From Novispirillum itersonii subsp. itersonii ATCC 12639 (lineage in GTDB: Bacteria > Pseudomonadota > Alphaproteobacteria > Rhodospirillales > Rhodospirillaceae): 64,000 nt of DNA. The position numbers and the translations under genes are program-made. Below, one piece after another: positions 26,179 through 35,255 of the stretch; within the stretch, counting starts at the first letter, position 1; each line of letters starts with the position of its first letter. The notes below the pieces were generated by a model, which made no database searches, was not told the origin of the DNA, and saw only the letters and a program-made list of their open reading frames with translations. The stretch lies in contig NZ_KB907342.1 in NCBI RefSeq assembly GCF_000381985.1, forward strand, positions 62,001-126,000, written 5' to 3'.

Positions 26179-26232
26179 AGAAGGCCAGCCCGGTCTATGC
26201 ACCCTGTGCAGGGCCGGGGCAAGCCCGTTCCG

Positions 26233-26259
26233 GGGGCATTGTGTCGTCCACAATGCCCC
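26233..26259. terminator. Hairpin between convergent olsA and sdaA
   Basis: GGGGCATTGTG pairs perfectly with CACAATGCCCC around a five-base loop in the 103-bp convergent gap. It has a pyrimidine-rich right flank but no clean T-run. Confidence 0.6.
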
Positions 26260-26281
26260 TTCTGCTTGTCCGGGCCCCCCC

Positions 26282-27718
26282 TCAGCACTCCACCACGTTG
26301 ACGGCAAGGCCGCCCTGTGAGGTTTCCTTGTATTTGCTCTGCATATCCAGCCCGGTCTGACGCATGGTTTCGATCACCCGGTCGAGGGAAACCTTGTGGG
26401 TGCCGTCCCCGCGCAGCGCCAGCCGGGCGGCGTTGATCGCCTTGACCGCGCCCATGGTGTTGCGTTCGATACAGGGGACCTGTACCAGACCGCCGATCGG
26501 GTCGCAGGTCAGGCCGAGGTTATGTTCCATGCCAATCTCGGCGGCATTCTCAACCTGTGCCGGGGTGCCACCCAGAACCGCGGCAAGGGCACCGGCCGCC
26601 ATCGAGCAGGCGACGCCGACTTCTCCCTGACAGCCGACTTCAGCCGCCGAGATTGAGGCCCGCGTTTTATACAGCGCGCCGATGGCCGCGGCGGTCAGCA
26701 GAAAATCCTGCACTCCGGCGGCGGTGGCCCCGGGACAGAAGCGTTCGTAATAGGCCAGCACCGCCGGAATGACGCCCGATGCCCCATTGGTCGGGGCGGT
26801 GACCACCCGGCTGCCCGCGGCATTTTCTTCGTTTACCGCCAGAGCATACAGATTGACCCAGTCCAGAACGGTCAAGGGATCGCGCATCCCTGCTTCCGGC
26901 TTGGCGACCAGTTCGCGGTAGAGGTCGTGGGCGCGCCGCCGCACGTTCAGTCCGCCGGGGAGGGTTCCGGTCTGAGCGCAGCCCCGGTCGATGCAGGAAA
27001 TCATTGCATCCCGGACCCGCTGCAGAAAGTCGCGGGTTTCATGTTCCGGGCGCCACACCAGTTCGTTGGCCAGCATCACCTGCGCGATGCTCAGGGATTC
27101 GCGGTCGCAGATATCGAGCAGCTCCGCCGCCGAACTGTAGGGGTGGGGGTGGAAGACGTTTGACCCCGGTGTGATGGCGGCGTCCTCATCGCCATGGGCG
27201 ACGACAAACCCACCCCCGACCGAATAATAATCCTGCTCCCGCAACAGGGATCCATCGGCGGCAAAGGCCTGAAACCGCATCCCGTTGGGATGATCGGGCA
27301 GAACATCGGCGTAGTGCCACAGCAGGTCCTGCGGCTCTTCAAACGGGATATCCTTTTCTCCGGCCAGCAGCAGGCGGGCTGTGGTGCGGATGGTTTCCAC
27401 AATCCGGGGGGCGGCGTCGGGATCAACCTTGCTGGGCCGTTGCCCGGACAGGCCAAGCAGGACAGCCTTGTCGGTCGCATGCCCGATTCCGGTCAGGGCT
27501 AGAGACCCATAAAGGCCGACCTTGACCCGCGCGGTCTGTCCCAGCAGGCCGCGCCGGATCAGTCCCTGCGAAAAGCGGAACCCGGCCCGCATTGGCCCGA
27601 CGGTATGGGACGATGACGGCCCGATACCGATGGTGTAGAGGTCAAAAACGCTGAGATTAGTGGCAGCCCCGGCGGTTGGCGGCGGGGTCGGCTGTGCGCC
27701 TGACGGCAGTGTATCCAA
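26282..27718 (-). CDS. sdaA: L-serine ammonia-lyase (iron-sulfur type)
   Basis: It converts L-serine to pyruvate and ammonia with a [4Fe-4S] cluster acting as Lewis acid. The 478-residue single-chain form has the N-terminal signature [18 protein letters not shown] and the cluster cysteines in [21 protein letters not shown] and [11 protein letters not shown]. The start is TTG at 27718, eight bases after GGGAG; no in-frame ATG is suitably placed. A tandem glycine riboswitch lies directly upstream, so expression should respond to glycine, which cells interconvert with serine. Confidence 0.95.
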   Translation of the reverse strand: MDTLPSGAQPTPPPTAGAATNLSVFDLYTIGIGPSSSHTVGPMRAGFRFSQGLIRRGLLGQTARVKVGLYGSLALTGIGHATDKAVLLGLSGQRPSKVDPDAAPRIVETIRTTARLLLAGEKDIPFEEPQDLLWHYADVLPDHPNGMRFQAFAADGSLLREQDYYSVGGGFVVAHGDEDAAITPGSNVFHPHPYSSAAELLDICDRESLSIAQVMLANELVWRPEHETRDFLQRVRDAMISCIDRGCAQTGTLPGGLNVRRRAHDLYRELVAKPEAGMRDPLTVLDWVNLYALAVNEENAAGSRVVTAPTNGASGVIPAVLAYYERFCPGATAAGVQDFLLTAAAIGALYKTRASISAAEVGCQGEVGVACSMAAGALAAVLGGTPAQVENAAEIGMEHNLGLTCDPIGGLVQVPCIERNTMGAVKAINAARLALRGDGTHKVSLDRVIETMRQTGLDMQSKYKETSQGGLAVNVVEC

Positions 27719-27761
27719 GACGGCATCTCCCAGTGCGGGCGGTGGGCCCGGTGTTTGGATG

Positions 27762-27960
27762 ATGCCCCTCTCTGTCCTTTGACCTGAGACATTCCCGGCT
27801 GGGCCGGATTGACCTTCGGTGGGGCGGCAGCGTCAGTGCTGTTCCGCCCTCTCTCCAGAGCCTCAATTCGTCTGTGGTACGGGGGCCTGAGAGGTTCCGG
27901 GGCGGTTGCTCCTTCGGCGTGGGCCGCATGGTGCGGTCCAGCTCTCCCACAGGGGTCGTC
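27762..27960 (-). promoter_or_regulatory. Tandem glycine riboswitch in front of sdaA
   Basis: Read on the minus strand, two consecutive aptamers are visible. Aptamer 1 contains GUGGGAGAGC, then GCCGAAGGAGCAA (27920-27907) and CCUCUCAGG (27893-27885). The linker runs into aptamer 2, which has CUCUGGAGAGAGG, ACCGAAGG and GUCUCAGGUCAAAGGACAGAG. These are the conserved cores of both glycine-binding units, in the usual order. GGCAUC at 27765-27760 could pair with GAUGCC beside the GGGAG ribosome site of sdaA, a possible expression platform. Outer limits are approximate. Confidence 0.92.
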
Positions 27961-28115
27961 TGAGGTATCATCAGTTCTATATCGTTGCCGGTGGTCTTGA
28001 CCGCCGGATCCGGTCACGCTACGGGGCTTGTGATCCCCCGTCAAGGCTCCGTCAGGGGCCGGGATACAGATGCAAAATCACTGATGGACAGACAGTTTTC
28101 AGCCCGGAGACCACC

Positions 28116-28493
28116 ATGCCCGATACTGCCCCCCCTTTCCGTCTGCATCCCCGTCTGCGCCTGAAGGACGGGGCCACGCTGGTGCTGGGGCCGGGGCGGA
28201 TTGATCTTCTGGAAAGAATCCGTGACAGCGGCTCGATCTCGGCAGCGGCGCGGGCGATGGGCATGTCTTACCGCCGGGCCTGGCTGCTGGTTGAGGCGGT
28301 CAACCTCAGTTTCAGGACCCCGCTGGTGGAAAGTGTGACCGGCGGGCAGCGCGGGGGCGGGGCCCGGCTGACCGCAACGGGGGAGGCCGTGGTCGCCCTG
28401 TACCGGCAGATGGAAGAAGAGGCCTGCCGGGCGATGGCTCCGGCGCAGACACAGCTGGAAGCTCTGCTGTCGCCGTCTTCTCCGCAGATCTGA
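28116..28493 (+). CDS. ModE-type winged-helix regulator (DNA-binding domain only)
   Basis: A 125-residue protein with the ModE N-terminal domain. It has LHPRLRLKDGATLVLGPGRIDLLERI, the helix-turn-helix SGSISAAARAMGMSYRRAWLLVE, and a wing with GGQRGGGARLTATG. The molybdate-binding MOP domains of E. coli ModE are missing, as in many short alphaproteobacterial homologues, so how it senses molybdate is unclear. It lies 128 bp upstream of modA with Mo-box-like sites in between, and is divergent from the sdaA riboswitch. Confidence 0.9.
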   Translation: MPDTAPPFRLHPRLRLKDGATLVLGPGRIDLLERIRDSGSISAAARAMGMSYRRAWLLVEAVNLSFRTPLVESVTGGQRGGGARLTATGEAVVALYRQMEEEACRAMAPAQTQLEALLSPSSPQI

Positions 28494-28538
28494 GCCCTCA
28501 GAATGAGATGTGGGGGACCGGCGGGCTTTGCTTGCCCT

Positions 28539-28588
28539 GCGCTATATCCAGATGTATATCAAATAGCGCTATATCCAATCAGATATAG
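28539..28588 (+). promoter_or_regulatory. Paired Mo-box-like sites upstream of modA
   Basis: The sequence gcgctatatcca occurs twice, at 28539-28550 and 28566-28577. The second copy is part of a perfect inverted repeat CTATATC-N6-GATATAG (28569-28588); the first has an imperfect partner. ModE-family sites are paired TATA-rich half sites of this type, and the modE-like gene is adjacent. Confidence 0.75.
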
Positions 28589-28621
28589 AAAGTTGCCCTT
28601 CTGTCACCTCGGGAGTCTGAA

Positions 28622-29374
28622 ATGGCTAAACGCCCCCTGCTGTCTCTGTTTACGGCTTTTGTCCTTGGGCTGGGGGCTCAGGCCGCCCAGGCCGATGTGC
28701 TGGTCTTCGCCGCCGCTTCCACCAACGAGGCCCTGACCGAAGCCGCAGCCGCCTTTAAACAGGAAACCGGGATTCCGGTGATTACGTCGTTCGGCTCCAG
28801 CTCCACGCTGGCGAAGCAGATTGAGCAGGGCGCTCCGGCACAGGTATTCCTGTCCGCAAACGTCGAGTGGGCGGAGTATCTGGAAAAAGCCAATACCCTG
28901 AAGCCGGGCGGGCGTGTCGATTATCTCGGCAACGCGCTGGTTCTGGTGGCCCCGGTGGGAACGGCGGCGGTTGATCTGGAGAAAACCCCGATCACCGGCC
29001 TGTTGCAGGGTGGGCGTCTGGCGGTGGGGGACCCTGATCATGTGCCTGCCGGGCAGTATGCCAAAAAAGCCCTGACCGCCCTGAAGCAGTGGGATGCGCT
29101 GGAGCCGCAACTGGCCCGGGCCAGTGATGTGCGGGGGGCGCTGGCGCTGGTACAGCGGGGCGAGGCCCCCTACGGGATTGTTTACAGCACCGATGCCGCC
29201 AGTCTGAAGGATGTGGCAATCGTGGCCACCTTCCCGGCTGACAGCCACCCGAAAATTGTTTACCCGCTGGCCCTGACCAAGGCGGCAGATGGGGATGCTG
29301 ACCGGTTTGCCGCTTTTCTGCAACAGGGCCGGATCCGGGCTATTTTTGCCCGCTATGGCTTCAGGGCACCCTGA
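28622..29374 (+). CDS. modA: Molybdate-binding periplasmic protein
   Basis: A 250-residue solute-binding protein of the molybdate importer. A Sec signal peptide ends in AQAAQA at about residue 24. The mature part starts DVLVFAAASTNEAL, with later ligand-region blocks TSFGSSSTLAKQIEQGAPAQ and DPDHVPAGQYAKKAL, and ends in the family block IYPLALT-like IVYPLALTKA. It delivers molybdate to ModB. It is placed after the ModE-like gene and 72 bp before modB. Confidence 0.96.
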   Translation: MAKRPLLSLFTAFVLGLGAQAAQADVLVFAAASTNEALTEAAAAFKQETGIPVITSFGSSSTLAKQIEQGAPAQVFLSANVEWAEYLEKANTLKPGGRVDYLGNALVLVAPVGTAAVDLEKTPITGLLQGGRLAVGDPDHVPAGQYAKKALTALKQWDALEPQLARASDVRGALALVQRGEAPYGIVYSTDAASLKDVAIVATFPADSHPKIVYPLALTKAADGDADRFAAFLQQGRIRAIFARYGFRAP

Positions 29375-29446
29375 GCAGGCTGACTGGCCGGTCGGGCCGG
29401 GGGCGGGTACAGTCACCCTTTCCCCTGTCCGGGAGCATGTGATCGG

Positions 29447-30160
29447 ATGGATAGTTCTGTTCTCTCTGCCCTCAGCCTGACCCCGGCGGAAGCTGAGGCT
29501 GTGCGCCTCAGCCTGCGGGTTTCGCTGTGGGCGGTATCCGGTAGCCTGCCGCTGGCGCTGGCCTGCGCATGGCTGCTGGCGCGGCGGTCATTTCCGGGTA
29601 AGGTGCTGCTGGATGGGCTGGTTCACCTGCCGCTGGTGCTGCCGCCGGTGGTGGTCGGATATCTTCTTCTGCTGCTGCTGGGCCGGAAAGGGCCGGTGGG
29701 GAAGATTTTGCTGGATACCTTTGGGGTGACGCTGGCGTTCACCTGGCAGGGGGCTGCGGTGGCGGCGGCGGTGGTCAGTTTTCCGCTGCTGGTGCGGGCC
29801 CTGCGGGTGTCGCTGGAAACCCTTGACCCCGGACTTGAGGCTGCGGCGCGGACTTTGGGGGCGGGCCCGCTGCGGGTGTTCGTGACCGTCACCCTGCCCC
29901 TGATGGCCCCGGGACTGATCGGGGGGATCATTCTGGCCTTTGCCCGCTCTCTGTCAGAGTTCGGGGCAACGATTACCTTTGTCTCGAATATTCCCGGACA
30001 GACCCGCACCTTGCCGGTGGCCCTGTACACCGCCGCCCAGACCCCGGGGGGGGACTGGGCGGCGCTGCGTCTGTGTGTGCTGTCGGTCTGTCTGGCGTTT
30101 CTGGCGCTGCTGGCGTCAGAAGGTCTGTCACGCTTTCTGAAACGGCGGATCAGCGGCTGA
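29447..30160 (+). CDS. modB: Molybdate ABC transporter permease
   Basis: A 237-residue inner-membrane permease with about five to six hydrophobic segments. The cytoplasmic EAA loop EAAARTLGAGPLRVFVTVTLP docks the ATPase, and the C-terminal FVSNIPGQTRTLPVALYT block is typical of ModB. The cognate ATPase gene modC is not next in line but lies at 18.4-19.5 kb. The last 11 bp overlap the 3' end of the convergent GH17-type gene. Confidence 0.95.
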   Translation: MDSSVLSALSLTPAEAEAVRLSLRVSLWAVSGSLPLALACAWLLARRSFPGKVLLDGLVHLPLVLPPVVVGYLLLLLLGRKGPVGKILLDTFGVTLAFTWQGAAVAAAVVSFPLLVRALRVSLETLDPGLEAAARTLGAGPLRVFVTVTLPLMAPGLIGGIILAFARSLSEFGATITFVSNIPGQTRTLPVALYTAAQTPGGDWAALRLCVLSVCLAFLALLASEGLSRFLKRRISG

Positions 30161-31763
30161 GGCTGCTGCGGCAGCGCAGCAGGGCCGGGGCGGCCAGCAG
30201 CAGGGCAGATCCTGCCCACGCCAGCGCATCGTCATTCTTCACGGTTTCCAGCCCGACCACGCCCAGCGCCATGGCGGCGGTGATCAGGGCCAGCCAGCGG
30301 TCTTCCGGACGCTCCGGGAGGACTGCGGTTGAGCGGCGGGCCAGCATCAGCAGCACCACTGCCACGGCGACCCCCAGAATGGCGGTTGCCGGAAAGTCAC
30401 GGTACCGCCCGCCAAAGGCCAGCCCGATCGCGGTGACGCTGGCGGAAAACAGAGTCAGGCGGTACAGCCAGCCGGCGATTGCCGTTCCCACCGGGTGCTG
30501 TTGGCCCAGTTGCTGTTGGACCGGCTGCTGTTGACGCAGCAGAGACAGCAGCATTGCCGGCCCGAGAACCGCCAGCCCGATAGAGGCGGCATGTTCCCCC
30601 CATTCCAGCGGAGACCGGGCAGCAAACAGGGCATGACGGGCACAGAACACCACCAGCACTCCGGCTGCCAGTCCACCGGTTACGCTGATTGTCCAGCCGG
30701 TGGCATCGGCGCGGGGGCCCCCGGTCAGGCCTGCCAGCAGGGTAATGCCCAGCCCGACCGCCACCGACGCCAGCAGCCAGCGCTGCCAGTCGGCGATTTC
30801 CACCACCGGACCAGCCAGTGTGATTTTCGGGGTCCCGCCTTCGCCCAGAACACCCCAGAAGCCGCCGGTGGTACCTTCCAGTTGCCGCTTCCACGGCTGG
30901 TCGGTGGCTTCAATCAGGTTGGCGCGCCAGCCCTCTGCCGCAGTCATCTGCAGGACACCCCGGATGAAGCGTGTTTCGTTCACCAGACTGGCTTCGGCGG
31001 CTTCACGCTGACGGCCGGTTGACGGCCAGCCGATTTCCCCGACCAGAATTTCCTTGCCGGGAAATTCTGCAGCCATCTGATCGTGGATCTGTTTGACATG
31101 CACCAGCGCCTCGCTGATGTCAGACGGATCATCTTCCCAGTACGGCAAAAGATGGATGGTGATGAAATCCACCGCATCCTTCAGGGCTGCCCCGTGGCGA
31201 CGCCAGAATTCCCAGACGTCGGCATAGGTCACCGGCTGCTCCACCCGGTCATTGACCTCGCGGATATAGACGGCCAGCCGGTCGGCCGCCTGTTCCCGCC
31301 GCAGCAGCACTTCGTTGCCGACAATCACCCCGGTGATGGTCTTGGGGTAGGCGTGGGCCAGTTCGACCACCTTCTCCAGTTCCTTGCGGTTGGCGGCGTC
31401 TTCGGCGCCGATCCACAGGCCCTGCAGGACGGTCATCCCCAGCCGTTCGGCCACAGCGGCCACTTTGTCCAGCCCGTTGGTGGTCGCATAGGTGCGGACA
31501 CAGGGGGTAAAGGCGGACAGGTGGCGCAGGTCTTCTTCCAGACGCTGCTCGCTGACACTGAAGGTCTTGTCAAAGGGGGTTTCTTCCCCCCGGAAGGGGG
31601 CATACGAGACACACTGCGCCCGGGTGACAGGCGCATCAGGCACCGCCACCGGCTGACCCAGCCGTACCCAGCTGCCCAGCGCCACCGCTGCACAGACCGC
31701 CAGAACCGCTGCCACTACACCACGGCCGATCATCTGTCGCCCCCGTGAAAAAGACTGTTGCAT
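30150..31763 (-). CDS. GH17-type beta-glucanase/transglycosylase with membrane C-terminus
   Basis: A 537-residue protein. An N-terminal membrane anchor (about 12-32) precedes an extracytoplasmic TIM-barrel domain of family GH17. The predicted acid/base Glu is in GVIVGNEVLLR and the nucleophile Glu in ILVGEIGWPSTGR. The C-terminal 200 residues hold about six membrane segments. Similar proteins in Bradyrhizobium and Pseudomonas act in cyclic or linear beta-glucan synthesis as glucanosyltransferases; no NdvB-like synthase lies beside it. A Gln-rich patch (RQQQPVQQQLGQQHP) links two membrane segments. Confidence 0.85.
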   Translation of the reverse strand: MQQSFSRGRQMIGRGVVAAVLAVCAAVALGSWVRLGQPVAVPDAPVTRAQCVSYAPFRGEETPFDKTFSVSEQRLEEDLRHLSAFTPCVRTYATTNGLDKVAAVAERLGMTVLQGLWIGAEDAANRKELEKVVELAHAYPKTITGVIVGNEVLLRREQAADRLAVYIREVNDRVEQPVTYADVWEFWRRHGAALKDAVDFITIHLLPYWEDDPSDISEALVHVKQIHDQMAAEFPGKEILVGEIGWPSTGRQREAAEASLVNETRFIRGVLQMTAAEGWRANLIEATDQPWKRQLEGTTGGFWGVLGEGGTPKITLAGPVVEIADWQRWLLASVAVGLGITLLAGLTGGPRADATGWTISVTGGLAAGVLVVFCARHALFAARSPLEWGEHAASIGLAVLGPAMLLSLLRQQQPVQQQLGQQHPVGTAIAGWLYRLTLFSASVTAIGLAFGGRYRDFPATAILGVAVAVVLLMLARRSTAVLPERPEDRWLALITAAMALGVVGLETVKNDDALAWAGSALLLAAPALLRCRSSLSR

Positions 31764-31885
31764 CCGGGTTGCTTACGGCAAGCCCGCCTGCCGGGGAAGT
31801 GAAAACTTGCATCCCCCCGGCGGTGCCCGGCATTTTAAAGACCAACTATTCGCGATTCCTGTTTTCCCCGCTGAAAGGGAGCCCG

Positions 31886-32494
31886 ATGTCAGCATTCTGG
31901 GATGGAAAATTTTCCGGCAGCGCCTATGCCTATGGCACTGCACCAAACACGCATCTTCTGCATCAGGCGGACCATCTGTTTGTCGGGGCGAAGGTGCTGG
32001 TGCCCGGTGACGGAGAGGGGCGCAACGGTGTGTGGCTGGCCCGGCAGGGGATGGATGTGCTGTCAGTCGATGGTTCTGCCGTCGGGCTGGAAAAGGCCCG
32101 CCGCCTTGCCGCCAGCCAGAATGTCCCCCTGAAAACTGTTCAGGCGGATCTGCTCGACTGGAACTGGCCGGTGGCGGCCTTTGACGGGGTGGTATCGGTG
32201 TTCCTGCATTTTGCCGCCGGGGACCGCCCCCGGATGCATGCGGCGATGGCGGCGGCGTTACGCCCCGGCGGAGTCCTGATCCTTGAGGCTTTTCGGCCGG
32301 ATCAGCTGGCGTTCCAGAGTGGCGGGCCTAAAGATCCGTCTCTGCTCTACCGGGCTGAGGATTTACGGTGTGACTTTGCCGGTCTTCACCTTGATCTGCT
32401 GGAAGAGGTGGAGACAGATCTGGATGAAGGCCCCTTGCATCAGGGGCGGGCTGCCGTTGTGCGGCTGGTTGCCCATAAGCCTTCAGCCCCCTGA
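31886..32494 (+). CDS. SAM-dependent methyltransferase (TehB-like)
   Basis: A 202-residue enzyme. It begins SAFWDGKFSGSAYAYGTAPN, a start common to TehB/thiopurine-type methyltransferases. The SAM motif is KVLVPGDGEGRNGVWLA and the acidic residue VLSVDGSA follows strand 2. Substrates in this group include tellurite, selenium compounds and small electrophiles; the real substrate here is not known. ATG 31886 has GGGAG upstream. It is followed 33 bp later by a small unknown gene. Confidence 0.9.
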   Translation: MSAFWDGKFSGSAYAYGTAPNTHLLHQADHLFVGAKVLVPGDGEGRNGVWLARQGMDVLSVDGSAVGLEKARRLAASQNVPLKTVQADLLDWNWPVAAFDGVVSVFLHFAAGDRPRMHAAMAAALRPGGVLILEAFRPDQLAFQSGGPKDPSLLYRAEDLRCDFAGLHLDLLEEVETDLDEGPLHQGRAAVVRLVAHKPSAP

Positions 32495-32527
32495 GAGACC
32501 CGCGACAGCACTGAGAGGGAGACCCTG

Positions 32528-32854
32528 ATGTCAGAACAGACCCTGTTATCCCGTGTTCTGAACCATAACCCTGCCGTTCGGGCTGCTTTGGAGAAGGCCT
32601 ATCCCGGCGTGATGGAATGCCCGGACTGGATGACCCTGTCTGATGCGCTTGGGGGCGGGGCGGTTGATACGGTTGTTGCGGCTTTTCTTGGCAACAAGTC
32701 AGAGCGGGTGATGCTGGCCGCTCTGCTGATGAAGGCTGATTTTGCGGCACAGGCGGTCGATGTCAGCAGTAATTTCTGGGTTGCCTGGGGCGGGCTTGAC
32801 CGTCGTAACCGCGGTCTGCTGCTGGCTCTTCTCGACGAAGATCTGCTGGATTGA
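32528..32854 (+). CDS. Uncharacterised 108-residue protein
   Basis: I do not recognise it. It is an acidic, helix-rich soluble protein (RAALEKAYPGVMECPDWMTL, AAFLGNKSERVMLAALLMKA) with one cysteine and no signal or membrane segment. GAGGGAGA precedes the ATG. Its 33-bp distance from the methyltransferase gene suggests cotranscription. Confidence 0.65.
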   Translation: MSEQTLLSRVLNHNPAVRAALEKAYPGVMECPDWMTLSDALGGGAVDTVVAAFLGNKSERVMLAALLMKADFAAQAVDVSSNFWVAWGGLDRRNRGLLLALLDEDLLD

Positions 32855-32953
32855 TAAGTCCGGGCAAGCCCCGGATCTGTGTGCGGGGGAGGGAGTCGTT
32901 TAAATATTTCCTGACAGAAACAATATACGCGCATAGGTCTTCTTTGATCGTAT

Positions 32954-33090
32954 GGAGTATCCCGAATACTCCGTGAAATGTAGTTCGAAAGAACTAAGTC
33001 CTTACTTTGTCTCCATATTTTAAACTCCGAATGTTAAGGTCGGTGTAGAGTTTCCCGAAAAGACGGGGCCCGGCGCATGGGGATGCGCCG
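32954..33090 (+). other. Hairpin-rich leader before a chemoreceptor gene
   Basis: In the 290-bp gap (32855-33144) three perfect hairpins are visible: GGAGTAT-CCCGA-ATACTCC (32954-32972), TAGTTC-GAAA-GAACTA with a GNRA-type loop (32981-32996), and CGGCGCAT-GGGG-ATGCGCCG (33071-33090). They may be operator palindromes or a structured leader RNA. No known riboswitch consensus was matched. Confidence 0.4.
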
Positions 33091-33144
33091 GTGCAGAACC
33101 GGTGGGCAGCTTCTGTTAAAGCAGTATGTGGGGGAAAGTAAGGA

Positions 33145-35235
33145 ATGACACAGGCCATCAGCCGCCGTAGTGGCTCGATCCGCCGCCAGATCCTGGTGCC
33201 TTTTCTGGCAACGGTGCTGGCATCATTGCTGGCGGTAATCTGGTACGCATCAAGCACCCTGGGCGATGCGTCGCAGAGCCGGGCGCAGGATACCCTGCGC
33301 AGCCGGGCGAATGAAGAAGGGGAAAGCATGGGGGCAATGCTGCTGCGGGCGGCTGCATTTTCCCGCTCCGGGGCGTCGATTGCCCATGCCTTTTTGCAGA
33401 AAGAGGGCGGGTTCGACCGGGTTCTGTACTCACAGGTCCTGTTGAAAGAACTTCATGATAATCCTGACTTTATAGGGTTTTATGGCGGTTTTGAGCCAAA
33501 CTTTGACGGACAGGACGCCCGGTATGCCAAGACCCCGATGGGGGATGATGCCGGTCGCTATCTGATTTATGCCGCGCGGGATGCAAAAGGGCAGGCCGGA
33601 ATCACCGTTGCCCCGATGACCGGCGATCCGGCTGAGAAGTTTTGGTACGACCTGCCTTTGAAAGAAAAGCGGACAGTCATCACCCCACCGTATGAATACG
33701 AAGTGATGGGGACGCCGACCCTGATGACCACCATCTCCAGCCCGACGCTGGATCTGCAGGGTAAGCCGGTTGGTATCACCACTGTCGATATTCCGTTGAC
33801 CACACTGCAGAAGCGGGCCGCACAGGTGACGCTGTATGACACCGGCCACGCGATGGTGGTGTCCCATGATGGGAAGTGGGTGGCGACCCCTGATAAGGCA
33901 TCTATTGGAAAGGTCGTTGAGAATAAAGAGATTCTGTCGCTTCTGTCGGATGTGAAGAAGGCCGGATCAGCCCTGCGGGCAATGGCCGACCCGGCGACGG
34001 GTGTGCCGAGTCTGGTCAGCGCGACGGCGTTCGGGGTTGATGGCGTTGCGGAACGGTGGGTGCTGATCGTCAGCGCCCCGGAGTCCGAGGTGATGGCGGA
34101 GGCGGTGCGGGCGCGGTGGATGATGCTGGCGGTCGGGTTTGTCGCCGTCGTTCTGTCGGTGCTGCTGGCGGTTATGATCGGCCAGCGGATTGCCCGCCCG
34201 ATCATGACGCTGACCGCTGCAATGACCGAACTGGCGGAAGGGCGCGACCTGCAGGCGGTGCCGCAGATCCACAGTCCGCAGGAACTGGCGGCGATGGCGG
34301 ATGCGATGGCGGTATTCCGCGATAACATGGCCCGCAACCGCGAACTGGCGGCGGAGCAGGAGCAGGCCCGTCAGGTGCAGGTGCAGCGGGCAGAACGGAT
34401 CCAGACCCTGACGCGGTCGTTTGAAGGAGAGGTCGGCAGTCTGCTGGGTGCGGTGGACAGCACGGCGCAGACGCTGGAAGCAACGGCGCAGGGCATGAAT
34501 GCGATTGCGGTCTCGGCCAGCGAGCAGGCCGGTCTGGTCGCCGGGGCGGCGGATGCCTCCCGCCAGAATGTTGAGACGGTGGCGGCGGCGGCGGAAGAGC
34601 TGTCGGCCTCGATCAATGAGATCAGCAGCCATGTCACCACCTCGGCCCGAATTGCCAGCGAGGCAGTGACGGCGGCGGAGGAAAGCACGGCGTTGATCCG
34701 CAGTCTTGAGGCCTCGACTGAACAGATCGGGGTGGTGGTCAACCTGATCAATGACATCGCCAACCAGACCAACCTGCTGGCGCTGAATGCGACGATCGAG
34801 GCGGCCCGGGCCGGGGATGCGGGCAAGGGTTTTGCGGTGGTGGCGAACGAGGTGAAGAGCCTTGCCAACCAGACCGCCAAGGCGACCGAGCAGATCACCC
34901 AGCAGATCGGTGCAGTGCAGCAGGCGACCCGTCAGGCGGTGCAGTCGAACCAGACGATCACCGGCATCATCCAGCGGATTGACGAGATCGCCACCACCAT
35001 CGCCAGCGCGGTGGAAGAGCAGGGGGCGGCCACGCAGGAAATTGCCCGCAACGTCTCGCAGGCGGCAACCTCAACCTCTGAGGTGGCCGGCAGCATCAGT
35101 GACGTCCGGGGCGGCGCGGAACGCACCGGCCATGCCGCCACCGATGTGCTGAACGCGGCGGAAACCATGTCCAGCCGTGCCGAGGCCCTGCGGCAGGAGG
35201 TCGAGCGCTTCCTTGGTGATATCACCCGCGCCTGA
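33145..35235 (+). CDS. Methyl-accepting chemotaxis protein with dCache domain
   Basis: A 696-residue chemoreceptor. TM1 lies at about 10-32. The periplasmic double-Cache domain (about 40-315) contains [37 protein letters not shown] and [10 protein letters not shown]2 is near 325-345, followed by HAMP and the signalling domain (tip [20 protein letters not shown]). The Cache pocket keeps the Trp-Tyr, Tyr and Asp positions of amino-acid-type dCache domains but has Lys or Phe where the carboxylate-binding Arg should be. An amino acid ligand is therefore less likely than an amine or other compound. It is convergent with the nucleotidase gene with 20 bp between. Confidence 0.95.
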   Translation: MTQAISRRSGSIRRQILVPFLATVLASLLAVIWYASSTLGDASQSRAQDTLRSRANEEGESMGAMLLRAAAFSRSGASIAHAFLQKEGGFDRVLYSQVLLKELHDNPDFIGFYGGFEPNFDGQDARYAKTPMGDDAGRYLIYAARDAKGQAGITVAPMTGDPAEKFWYDLPLKEKRTVITPPYEYEVMGTPTLMTTISSPTLDLQGKPVGITTVDIPLTTLQKRAAQVTLYDTGHAMVVSHDGKWVATPDKASIGKVVENKEILSLLSDVKKAGSALRAMADPATGVPSLVSATAFGVDGVAERWVLIVSAPESEVMAEAVRARWMMLAVGFVAVVLSVLLAVMIGQRIARPIMTLTAAMTELAEGRDLQAVPQIHSPQELAAMADAMAVFRDNMARNRELAAEQEQARQVQVQRAERIQTLTRSFEGEVGSLLGAVDSTAQTLEATAQGMNAIAVSASEQAGLVAGAADASRQNVETVAAAAEELSASINEISSHVTTSARIASEAVTAAEESTALIRSLEASTEQIGVVVNLINDIANQTNLLALNATIEAARAGDAGKGFAVVANEVKSLANQTAKATEQITQQIGAVQQATRQAVQSNQTITGIIQRIDEIATTIASAVEEQGAATQEIARNVSQAATSTSEVAGSISDVRGGAERTGHAATDVLNAAETMSSRAEALRQEVERFLGDITRA

Positions 35236-35255
35236 CGGTGAAACTTGCCGAGGGA

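Noticed and set aside
33061-33144. A cyclic-di-GMP riboswitch in front of the third chemoreceptor
   Set aside because: The conserved aptamer core sequences of the c-di-GMP-I class are absent, although hairpins exist.
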